DNA from: Paeniglutamicibacter terrestris
Lineage (GTDB): Bacteria > Actinomycetota > Actinomycetes > Actinomycetales > Micrococcaceae
Direction: 5' to 3'
Assembly (NCBI RefSeq): GCF_012271785.1
Contig: NZ_JAAWVT010000013.1
Coordinates: forward strand, 1-64,000
Length of the DNA stretch: 64,000 bases
Below, piece by piece: positions 27,146 through 34,938 of the stretch. Position 1 is the first letter of the stretch. The number at the start of each line of letters is the position of its first letter. A model generated the notes under the pieces. The model was not told the origin of the DNA. It worked only from the letters and a program-made list of their open reading frames with translations, and did no database searches. Position numbers and translations under genes: made by a program.

Positions 27146-27152
27146 CTCAATG

Positions 27153-27190
27153 AAAGAGGCGGTTCCCGTGTTCACGGGAACCGCCTCTTT
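27153..27190 (+). terminator. Terminator of tRNA-Ser(TGA)
   Basis: The 18-base perfect arms AAAGAGGCGGTTCCCGTG and CACGGGAACCGCCTCTTT lie eight bases after the tRNA. The stem ends in TTT then GC. Confidence 0.85.
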
Positions 27191-27310
27191 GCATTCATGC
27201 TCCGGCCATCTTCAGGCACGTTGCTGGCGAGTAGGCTTCCATTCATCAGGGCAGGCAAGTGCCCCGGTTCCCGAACCACGGTACAACTCCACGACAGGAA
27301 GCTTTCAACA

Positions 27311-28093
27311 ATGTCTCAGCGCATCAGCACTCCCGCCGGAAGCCCGGTATGGACCGACATCATGACGACCGACATCGAAGCAAGCAAAAAGTTCTACACC
27401 GAGCTCTTCGGCTGGGAATTTGAGGAACCGACCTCCGAGGAATACGGCGGATACCTCAGTGCCACGCGGCAGGGGCACCTGGTCGCTGGGCTCTCGCCCT
27501 ACCAGCCCGAGTTTGGTGGTATTCCCAACATTTGGTCGCTCTACTTGAAGAGCGACGACATCACCGCCACTCAGGCCAGCGTCCAGGGTGCCGGCGGCCA
27601 GGTCCTGATACCGCCGATGCACGTGGTGCCCTACGGCCACATGGGCATCTTCCTTGATGGTGGTGGAGCCGCCTTCGGTGTATGGCAGCCGCAAGAGCAC
27701 CAGGGTTTCGGCGTCGATTCCCAGCACGGGGCCCCCGCATGGCACGAGTTACTTTCCAAGAACTACCTCGCGGCTGTGGAGTTCTACTCCAAGGCCTTTG
27801 GGTGGGACACACACGTGATGTCAGATGCCCCGGAATTCAAGTACACAACTTACGGGCAGGGCGACGATGCGCGCGCCGGGCTGATGGATGCCTCGGGGTT
27901 CCTGCCGGCCGAGGTCCCCGGGTTCTGGGTGACCTACTGGGGCGTGGATGATGTGGATGCAGCCTGCGCGACGGCTGTGGCCAACGGCGGCACCGTGACC
28001 GAGGGCCCGCAGGACTCGGAGTTCGGCCGGGTTGCCGCCATCACCGACTGCTGCGGAGCAGCCCTGAAGCTGGTCGGTGTGCAGCAAAGCTAG
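27311..28093 (+). CDS. Two-domain VOC (glyoxalase/bleomycin-resistance-like) protein
   Basis: The 260-residue product has tandem vicinal-oxygen-chelate halves. The first (about residues 10-125) starts SPVWTDIMTTDIEASKKFY and contains ELFGWEFEE. The second (about 135-260) starts GAPAWHELLSKNYLAAVEFY and contains KAFGWDTHV. Such paired domains bind a metal and catalyse varied reactions or bind hydrophobic ligands. The ATG at 27311 has AGGAAG eight bases upstream. The open frame before it overlaps tRNA-Ser. Confidence 0.88.
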   Translation: MSQRISTPAGSPVWTDIMTTDIEASKKFYTELFGWEFEEPTSEEYGGYLSATRQGHLVAGLSPYQPEFGGIPNIWSLYLKSDDITATQASVQGAGGQVLIPPMHVVPYGHMGIFLDGGGAAFGVWQPQEHQGFGVDSQHGAPAWHELLSKNYLAAVEFYSKAFGWDTHVMSDAPEFKYTTYGQGDDARAGLMDASGFLPAEVPGFWVTYWGVDDVDAACATAVANGGTVTEGPQDSEFGRVAAITDCCGAALKLVGVQQS

Positions 28094-28176
28094 CTTCTTC
28101 CCTGCCGCGGCGCGGGTGCGGGCGGTACTGCCAGCACCCGCGCCGCGTTGCGGTTTCAGCGCGGCCGGTTCAGCTC

Positions 28177-30189
28177 TTAGACCTGGCTGAGTCGCAGCAG
28201 TTCCCGAGCGGCGTTCTGGGCGTCGCCCAGTGTTCTAGCCGCTCCGTCGAGAGCGGCGCCCGCCTGCGCTGCGATCGCGGTGCCCCATTGAACCGAGGAA
28301 AGCTGCAAGCCGAGTACGAAGATTGCACGGTGTGGCACCCCGCGCCCATCAACCATCCGGTACGGCTCGCCCTTTACGTCCAGACCCTGTCCGGGGATCG
28401 GTTCGCCCTGGTCGTTATGCATGGTGAATGCTGCGGCCAAGCCGTCATCGATCAGTTGTCGCAAGAGCGGCGAGGCCGTCTGCAGCACACGGTTGGCTGG
28501 CATCATGGCTTCAACCAGGGTGCGTCCGGTGCAGGCGGGAGCGTCTACCCACGGTGAAGATACCGTAAACATCCCGGTGGGAGCATCGATCGCGAATTCC
28601 GGGTCCGGGCCAATAAATTCCACAATGTTGGCCCTAGCCAACGCCGCGAGTTCCTCGATGCGCTGCACCGGAGGACCCGAGGCGAGGCCCTCGACCAACG
28701 GTTCAAACCAACCCTGTACCTCGCCTAATCGCGATTCATCGGAGATGAGCCCCTCGGCAATCATGTCCTTGACGACCATGCGCCCGGCATTCAGCGTGGC
28801 GATGGCCATCTTCAGCGGGTTCTTTTCACCCTCGTGCGAAGAAATGGCGTCGTATTCGAGGTACTCCTTGACGGCTACCTGGTAGTCGCTCATCGAGGAA
28901 AACCCATTTTGGTCAAAGGGACGCCCGAGCAGCGGAACGTCAAGGAAACCCATCTCCGGAGCATATTTCTCAACAAGCTGCCGGGCGCTCTGGAGCCAGA
29001 CCTGGGACCCGGCCTGATGTTCGGCGTCGAGAACCTCGGTGAGCGATTTAACGAACTGTTCCGGCTCGACGTTGAACCGTGCGGGATGACGCCGTGCGGC
29101 AAAACTGTAATAGGCCAACAACACATCGCGATGCAGCAACGGCCACACGTGGGCGTCAAAGCGCGCGGTGGCTCCGGGGTTCAGCACCCGGGCCTCTGCG
29201 ATCTTCTGGATAATCAACTCCGCATCCAGATAGCGCAGGGTGACGGATGCTGGAATGAACTCCTCGATGCAGGACTTGGCCCGGTACGGGGTTCCGCGGC
29301 GCGATGCGGCGACGATGCGCGGTTCGCGGCCCGAAGGCCAATATTCCAACGCCCGGCCCGGCCCACCATTAACCTCATTGAACTGACCACCGCGCCCCAC
29401 CGTTAGCGCGGCCATGGCATCAAAGAAATTCAGTCCCAATCCGCGCACCAAGACGGTTTCCCCGGCCGGGATCTTGTCCCACGCAACATCGCCAGGCACG
29501 TTGGGGCCCTGGTAGGTTAATCCGGCTTCGGACGCGGCGAGGGCCATGGCCTTTTGCGCCGGGTTCAGGTGTGCAGGAACGTGCCCAACGGCCAAAACAA
29601 CAGCGTGAGCGTGTAGTGAGAATTGTTCCCCCGACCGTTTGGGGTGCGGATGACCCGCCGCAACGGGGTGGGCGTAGAGCAGGTAGTCGGCATCGCCGCG
29701 GTGCAAGGCTGTCACCTCGGCCCGTTCGATACGCACTTCCACCACCGCTTCGTGGCTGCGTAATGCCGACACCGCTGCCTCGAAGACATGGCGCAGGTAG
29801 CGACCGTAGAGGGCCCGGGGTGGGTAGGAGCCTCTTTCCATCGCTGCCAGTTCCTCGGCTTCAACGCTGCTCAGCGCCGCTCCGTCACCACCGAGCGCGC
29901 GCCACTGGTCGAAGCTCAGTCCCGGATCTTCGGCGTGAGTGCGTTCCGGGGCCACTGTCGGGAACCCGGCCGGGGTATTCATCAGGAAGTGTCGTGACTG
30001 CGCCGTGGACCAGACGTGTCCGGCCCCCGGATCATGGACGTCAAAGACCACCACGGTGATCTTGCGTGAGTAATTTTGGGTACGCCGCAATTCGGACTCC
30101 AGACGCTCCAAAGTGGAGGTTCCCCGGGGTCCTGCTCCGACAACTGCTATGACGTACGGTTCGCGTCCAGAATTCTGCTTTTCACTCAC
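28177..30189 (-). CDS. Large FAD/NAD(P)-binding protein
   Basis: The 670-residue protein is of the FAD_NAD_binding_9 type. The N-terminus has a dinucleotide-binding motif (AVVGAGPRGTSTLERL) and the family-typical DPGAGHVWSTAQSRHFLMNTP. A second Rossmann-like segment is TVLVRGLGLNFFDAMAAL. It has no signal peptide or membrane helix. Related proteins are annotated only as oxidoreductases, and some resemble N-hydroxylating monooxygenases. No siderophore genes are adjacent, so the substrate is unknown. It is divergent from the S9 peptidase gene. Confidence 0.82.
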   Translation of the reverse strand: MSEKQNSGREPYVIAVVGAGPRGTSTLERLESELRRTQNYSRKITVVVFDVHDPGAGHVWSTAQSRHFLMNTPAGFPTVAPERTHAEDPGLSFDQWRALGGDGAALSSVEAEELAAMERGSYPPRALYGRYLRHVFEAAVSALRSHEAVVEVRIERAEVTALHRGDADYLLYAHPVAAGHPHPKRSGEQFSLHAHAVVLAVGHVPAHLNPAQKAMALAASEAGLTYQGPNVPGDVAWDKIPAGETVLVRGLGLNFFDAMAALTVGRGGQFNEVNGGPGRALEYWPSGREPRIVAASRRGTPYRAKSCIEEFIPASVTLRYLDAELIIQKIAEARVLNPGATARFDAHVWPLLHRDVLLAYYSFAARRHPARFNVEPEQFVKSLTEVLDAEHQAGSQVWLQSARQLVEKYAPEMGFLDVPLLGRPFDQNGFSSMSDYQVAVKEYLEYDAISSHEGEKNPLKMAIATLNAGRMVVKDMIAEGLISDESRLGEVQGWFEPLVEGLASGPPVQRIEELAALARANIVEFIGPDPEFAIDAPTGMFTVSSPWVDAPACTGRTLVEAMMPANRVLQTASPLLRQLIDDGLAAAFTMHNDQGEPIPGQGLDVKGEPYRMVDGRGVPHRAIFVLGLQLSSVQWGTAIAAQAGAALDGAARTLGDAQNAARELLRLSQV

Positions 30190-30272
30190 GGAATCAGCCT
30201 AGTCTGCACGGCAGCTGATCGCCGTGCGCTAAGCTCCGAAACACTCCATGTACGCCATGAGAGACTGTGCCC

Positions 30273-32474
30273 ATGAGTTCATCTAATCCTCGTGAATCCG
30301 ATGCGAACAGCCCCGGCCTGAGCACAACAACAGTCATCAACGCTTCCTCCCCCACCTGGGCATCCGGTGCCCAGATCACCAATGCCCAGGACGGAGACTC
30401 GTCCGAGGATCCCTTCCTCTGGCTCGAGGAGCTGGATTCGCAGCGGGCCATGGATTGGGTCGTGGGACAGAATAACCGCACCGAGGCCGAACTTTTCGAC
30501 AACGATTTTGAGGCCACCCGGGCCGGCATTCTTGAGGTGCTGGATGCCACCGACAGGATCCCCATGGTGACCAAGCGAGGAGAGCACTATTACAACTTCT
30601 GGCGCGATTCCCAGCATCCCAAGGGCCTGTGGCGGCGCACCAGCTGGGAGTCCTACCTTGAAAATGACCCCGTGTGGGAAATTCTGCTGGATATTGATGC
30701 CTTGGCCGCAGCAGAGAATATCGAGTGGGTCTTTTCTGGGGCACAGATGCTTCGCCCCGCGGCCAACCAACCCTATGAGCGCGCTTTGATCAAGCTGTCC
30801 CCCGATGGCGGAGACCAGGTCCGTGTGCGGGAGTTTGACCTGCCCACCTTATCCTTCGTCCCGGGCGGCTTTGATTTGCCGGTGGCCAAAACTAAGGTCT
30901 CCTGGGCAGATTCCGACACCTTGTTAGTCGCCACGGACGTCGGTGAAGGATCGCTGACACTTTCGTCGTATGCACGCACCGTCCGCAGACTATCCCGCGG
31001 CCAGGATCTTGCGCAGTCCCCAGAGATCTTCGCCATTGACCCCTCCCACGTCTTGGCCTTCGTTTCCCATGATTCAACTCCGGGGTTCGAACGCGATGTC
31101 GCCCATGACGTCATCGACTTCTACAACTCCAAAACTTTCCTCCGCCGTCACGACGTGTGGCTACCCATCGAGGTGCCCACCGACGTTGGAGTCTCACTGC
31201 ACCGCGACTGGGTACTTTTCTCACCGCAGACTCAATGGACACATGAGGGAACCACCCATGTTCCCGGCACACTGCTATTAGCAGACCTTGAAGAGTTCAT
31301 GGCGGGCACAGCCACCCTGCGAGAGATCTTTGTTCCGAGCGAATCCACGTCTCTGCAATCCATCGATTTCACTGCCAACTACATCCTGCTCAACGTTTTA
31401 CAGGACGTCGCCTCGCACATCTACATCTGCGATCCGGCGAACGACTTCGCCCTACGCCCCCTGGATATTGGCTCCCCCTTGCATAGCTTCAGCGCTTCGG
31501 CCGTCGATGATGAGGCGGCTACGGGCGGGGATGACTTCTGGCTGACGCTCACCGGTTTCCTGACCCCGACGTCTCTGGCCCGCGGAAAGGTCAGCGACAA
31601 CGACGACGCACCACGAGTCATCAAGAGCGCGCCTTCACGGTTCGACGCCGCTGACTTTGAGGTCTCGCAACATTTTGCCGTTTCCGACGACGGAACCCGC
31701 GTCCCCTACTTCCAGATCTCCCCACAAGATTTGCCGCTCGATGGCAAGAACCCGGTGCTCATGAATGGCTATGGCGGATTCCAGACGAGTCTCACCCCCG
31801 GATACCTTGGTGCTCTGGGTCCCGGCTGGTTGGTGCGGCGCACTGAAACGGGGCGACGCGGCACTTATGTGGTGGCCAATATTCGTGGTGGTGGCGAGTA
31901 CGGTCCGCGCTGGCACCGCGCAGCATTGCGCGAGAACCGGCACCGCGCCTATGAAGACTTCGCTGCTATTGCTCGAGACCTCATCTCCCGAGGCGTCACC
32001 AGACGCGAGCATCTGGCAGCCACCGGGCGCTCGAACGGCGGACTGCTGATGGGCAACATGATCACCGGCTATCCCGAGCTCTTCGGCGCGGTCTCCTGCG
32101 GTGTCCCACTCTTGGACATGCGCAGGTATACCCGTCTGGCAGCGGGGCATTCGTGGATCGCGGAATATGGTGATCCGGAGGTGCCAGAGGACTGGGAATT
32201 CGTGAAGACATTTTCGCCCTATCATCGCCTGGATGACGCTCTACCCGAAGGTGTCGATTACCCGGCATCTTTGATTTGGAGTGCCACGAGCGATGACCGG
32301 GTTGGTCCGGTCCAGGCTCGCAAGATGGCTGCAAAGATGATGAGCCAGGGCGTGAGGGACGTCCGTTACCACGAGTCCCTCGACGGCGGTCATGCCGGGG
32401 CCAGTGACAACAAGGCGTCCGCCACCATGTTGGCCACCAGCTACGAGTTCCTCTGGCGGCACATCAGCTCCTAA
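30273..32474 (+). CDS. S9 family prolyl oligopeptidase-like serine peptidase
   Basis: The roughly 733-residue peptidase has an N-terminal region with a DPFLWLEELDSQRAMDWV motif and a seven-bladed propeller (about 100-430). The C-terminal hydrolase domain has nucleophile Ser in ATGRSNGGLLMG, Asp in SATSDDRVGP and His in DGGHAGASD. The family cleaves after proline in short peptides. No signal peptide is visible, so it is cytoplasmic. The start is ATG 30273, or GTG two codons upstream. Confidence 0.93.
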   Translation: MSSSNPRESDANSPGLSTTTVINASSPTWASGAQITNAQDGDSSEDPFLWLEELDSQRAMDWVVGQNNRTEAELFDNDFEATRAGILEVLDATDRIPMVTKRGEHYYNFWRDSQHPKGLWRRTSWESYLENDPVWEILLDIDALAAAENIEWVFSGAQMLRPAANQPYERALIKLSPDGGDQVRVREFDLPTLSFVPGGFDLPVAKTKVSWADSDTLLVATDVGEGSLTLSSYARTVRRLSRGQDLAQSPEIFAIDPSHVLAFVSHDSTPGFERDVAHDVIDFYNSKTFLRRHDVWLPIEVPTDVGVSLHRDWVLFSPQTQWTHEGTTHVPGTLLLADLEEFMAGTATLREIFVPSESTSLQSIDFTANYILLNVLQDVASHIYICDPANDFALRPLDIGSPLHSFSASAVDDEAATGGDDFWLTLTGFLTPTSLARGKVSDNDDAPRVIKSAPSRFDAADFEVSQHFAVSDDGTRVPYFQISPQDLPLDGKNPVLMNGYGGFQTSLTPGYLGALGPGWLVRRTETGRRGTYVVANIRGGGEYGPRWHRAALRENRHRAYEDFAAIARDLISRGVTRREHLAATGRSNGGLLMGNMITGYPELFGAVSCGVPLLDMRRYTRLAAGHSWIAEYGDPEVPEDWEFVKTFSPYHRLDDALPEGVDYPASLIWSATSDDRVGPVQARKMAAKMMSQGVRDVRYHESLDGGHAGASDNKASATMLATSYEFLWRHISS

Positions 32475-32511
32475 TCCTGCATCTGCTGCAAGGCACCGGC
32501 GAACCTCCGAC

Positions 32512-32904
32512 CTAGCCCGGGGAGGTATCGCCGGTGCGTGCCAGTAGCCGCGGGCTCAGCTCTACAACGTTGGGTAATCGCTGGAGTTTTTCCGCGTTGA
32601 TCAAGATTCCTGGGTTCTTCAAGATCTCACTGAGGTATGCCCAGTAGCCATGAACGGCTTGCTCAGCGGTTTCATTGCCCCATGGTTCATCCGGTCCCAC
32701 CACGCTCAAAGCGGTTTCCCGCAGCTCTTCGTGAGTGGTGCTCTCCCAGCTTCCGCTCGTTCCCCAGCCACGATCATCCAGCAGCACGATTCGTTCTCCG
32801 TCTGTCAGCACAAGTTCAAGCCGTGCGCTGACAGAAATTTGCTCTTGCGGAGTCGCATTGTCGTCAATATCGGCGCTGGTAACCAGGCTGCTGGCAGTTC
32901 TCAT
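32512..32904 (-). CDS. Hypothetical protein
   Basis: The 130-residue protein matches no family I recognise. The N-terminal half looks like a small beta sheet (SARLELVLTDGERIVLLDDRGWG), the C-terminal half is helical (AVHGYWAYLSEILKNPGILI). It is acidic, soluble and has no export signal. It converges on the S9 peptidase. Coding character is reasonable but a start other than 32904 is possible. Confidence 0.65.
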   Translation of the reverse strand: MRTASSLVTSADIDDNATPQEQISVSARLELVLTDGERIVLLDDRGWGTSGSWESTTHEELRETALSVVGPDEPWGNETAEQAVHGYWAYLSEILKNPGILINAEKLQRLPNVVELSPRLLARTGDTSPG

Positions 32905-32989
32905 GTCCCGAATGCTACCTCTGAGAGGGATAGCAGGCCGTAATAATCCGCGTACTTCCGGGGTTTTTCTTCACCATAGATACGTCGTT

Positions 32990-33018
32990 TTGTGTGGCGC
33001 GCTAGCTTTGGGTAGTCT
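32990..33018 (+). promoter_or_regulatory. Candidate promoter of tRNA-Ser(GCT)
   Basis: TTGTGT and TAGTCT are separated by 17 bases, with the tRNA beginning about 24 bases further on. Confidence 0.45.
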
Positions 33019-33041
33019 AGGGGAGCTGGAAACAGCAGAAT

Positions 33042-33130
33042 GGACACGTGCCAGAGCGGCCGAATGGGCTTCACTGCTAATGAAGTGTCGGGGTTAAACT
33101 CGACCGGGAGTTCAAATCTCCCCGTGTCCG
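33042..33130 (+). tRNA. tRNA-Ser (GCT anticodon)
   Basis: The class II tRNA of about 89 bases has acceptor GGACACG/CGTGTCC, anticodon stem CTTCA/TGAAG with loop CTGCTAA (anticodon GCT) and a long variable arm. CCA is not encoded. Confidence 0.96.
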
Positions 33131-33133
33131 CTG

Positions 33134-33162
33134 AAAAACCCCTACTTCGGTAGGGGTTTTTT
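33134..33162 (+). terminator. Terminator of tRNA-Ser(GCT)
   Basis: AAAAACCCCTAC-TTCG-GTAGGGGTTTTTT is a perfect stem with a stable TTCG tetraloop, four bases after the tRNA. The remaining gap to 33300 shows nothing further. Confidence 0.92.
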
Positions 33163-33300
33163 CGTCTTAATATCCAGTTCACTCGCTTCGATTATTGAGC
33201 AGCCACGGAGTGAACAAAAAGGACCGCATGTCCCTGCCCCTGACGGGAGAAGAACACACGGTCGCTTAGCTACGTCGTTCGGCGTTTACTCCGCCAGAGT

Positions 33301-34290
33301 CTACTTCTCTCCGTCGCCAAAGGCATTGAGCAGGGTGCGCACCATTTCATCGGGCAGGCCGGTATGCCGGGCAACAATGCTGGTGGCCTCATCAAGTTCA
33401 CCCAGACGCAAATGGTCAAGTAGCTTCGAGCGTTCAGGCTCCCCCAGATCGTTGATGCTGAATTTCACGGCACCATCGGGGCCCTGGCCCTCAAAGCTGA
33501 AATCGGCGATGTTGGCTGTTGGTGCCTGCCCGCCACCTAGCGGCGAAGCAACAAGCATCCGAAAGATTTCTTCTTCGGCCAGGCCCGAGTGCTTGGCGAT
33601 GAGTGACGCGGCACCGTGCAGGTCCTCATCGCGTACCAACGAAAGGAACTGGTCGTATTCGGCTGGAGGAAGGTCTTCACTCGCGAATTCGTGCTCTTCC
33701 CCGTCAACCAGGTAGGAAACCTTGAACTGCGTTGAGCTGCGTTCGGCGCTAGAACCAAATTCGTCGGCCCATTCGCTCGGGACCATCCAGGGATCCTCGG
33801 ACTTCTCTGCTTCTTCCGAGGTCTTGGCAAGGGGCTGGGATAGCACCTGCTCAGCTGGGGCAGAATCGCCTATCGGCAGGGGGATCCCGGCAGCAGCACT
33901 TGGTGCTTGCGGCTTTGCCGCTTCCGGTTCCGCCGCCTGATCAGCCTCGCGTTCGGCGGCAAGCTGTTGAGCGATGGTCGGTCCGGTGGTTGGCGCCTTG
34001 CGAACCTGCGGGAAGCGTTCCAAGCTTCGCACGGCAATAATGCTGGCCTTGTAGCCTTCACCGGTCATGGCCTTGTAGTTTTGCACCGCGGCCATGAAGT
34101 CACCCTGGGCTAGGGACTTGTATACGGCGCGATGGGCATCGGCTGTCAGTCGCGTATTGGCCAGCTCGGCGGATTCTTGGGTGATCGCGGCCGAAACCTC
34201 GGCAGAGTTTTTGACACGAAGCTTCTTCAGTCCCAGCCACGCTAGTCCGAGAATGAGCAGCGGGACAAGGACCCAAAGCAGTATTTCCAT
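33301..34290 (-). CDS. Membrane-anchored protein with three bL12-C-terminal-like helical repeats
   Basis: The 329-residue protein has one N-terminal membrane helix (about residues 3-20) with a basic stop-transfer LKKLRVK, then three related helical units. Unit 1 (51-90) has LAQGDFMAAVQNYKAMTGEGY, unit 2 (211-248) has DEDLHGAASLIAKHSGLAEE and unit 3 (286-324) has LGELDEATSIVARHTGLPDE. Each has a Gly/Asp turn, a helix, a (H/M)TG/SG-type turn and a second helix, like the C-terminal domain of ribosomal protein bL12. An Ala/Pro/Glu-rich linker (about 115-170) separates unit 1 from the rest. The function is unknown. Confidence 0.75.
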   Translation of the reverse strand: MEILLWVLVPLLILGLAWLGLKKLRVKNSAEVSAAITQESAELANTRLTADAHRAVYKSLAQGDFMAAVQNYKAMTGEGYKASIIAVRSLERFPQVRKAPTTGPTIAQQLAAEREADQAAEPEAAKPQAPSAAAGIPLPIGDSAPAEQVLSQPLAKTSEEAEKSEDPWMVPSEWADEFGSSAERSSTQFKVSYLVDGEEHEFASEDLPPAEYDQFLSLVRDEDLHGAASLIAKHSGLAEEEIFRMLVASPLGGGQAPTANIADFSFEGQGPDGAVKFSINDLGEPERSKLLDHLRLGELDEATSIVARHTGLPDEMVRTLLNAFGDGEK

Positions 34291-34458
34291 GTCTCTAGCC
34301 TACGGCCACACGGGAGCCAGTGCGGAACTTTCGCACCGATGCGTTGCTTGGATCAAGGCATACCGGGGATCAGCGGCCCTTGTCATTTACCGTGCCAGTG
34401 TCTCCGGCACCATTTATGCCAACGGCCAAATTGGGCGCATTGAGTCTTCGGAGCAGAA

Positions 34459-34498
34459 GGGCCGTGTCGCCACCCATTTTCGGGTCACAACACGGCCC
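34459..34498 (-). terminator. Terminator downstream of the SCO4226-like gene
   Basis: GGGCCGTGT and ACACGGCCC enclose an inner ACCC/GGGT pairing. It lies about 55 bases past the stop of the minus-strand gene. The T run is weak. The rest of 34291-34553 shows no gene. Confidence 0.6.
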
Positions 34499-34553
34499 AC
34501 TTTTCGAAATTTTCGCCACGTCTTTGTGGATTCTGCTGCGAGTTGGAAACGGA

Positions 34554-34802
34554 CTAGACGACCAACGGCACGGCGTAAATTTCATCGGCTAGGTGGCCGG
34601 CCCGCTCGTGAACCCGCTGAACGGCCTCGGCAGAGGGACCCTCCGAGAGACAGAAAACCTTCCCGCTCACCGGATCTGCCCATGCCTTTTTGAATTCAAC
34701 GTTTTCCTCGCCCTGGATGGCAAGATCAGCCGCGTGAGCGGCCGTCAGATCGGCTGCAGATAGTCCCTGCATGTGGTTGTGTACATCCATGAATTCAGCC
34801 AT
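34554..34802 (-). CDS. SCO4226-like (DUF4242) small nickel-binding-type protein
   Basis: The 82-residue protein has the highly conserved pattern MAEFMDVHNHMQGLSA, ADLAIQGEENVEFKKAW and VFCLSEGPSAEAVQRVHE. Streptomyces SCO4226 of this family binds nickel as a small ferredoxin-like dimer. The HNH and HERAGH histidines here are candidate ligands. The ATG at 34802 is chosen over 34838, with AAGGAAG eight bases upstream. It is monocistronic, and no nickel enzyme is nearby. Confidence 0.85.
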   Translation of the reverse strand: MAEFMDVHNHMQGLSAADLTAAHAADLAIQGEENVEFKKAWADPVSGKVFCLSEGPSAEAVQRVHERAGHLADEIYAVPLVV

Positions 34803-34938
34803 TGCTACACTTCCTTGAATTGTGCTGAACGCACTCATGACCCTGCGTTCACCTCATCATAGGAGTTGCAGTGAAGGATGAAAATACTAGGAAAACATCA
34901 ATAAACCCATGAATAACAATTGCTGCCTCGGTGACGGG

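Noticed and set aside
27101-27310. An earlier start for the VOC gene overlapping tRNA-Ser
   Set aside because: It would read through the tRNA and its terminator. The ATG at 27311 has a good ribosome site.
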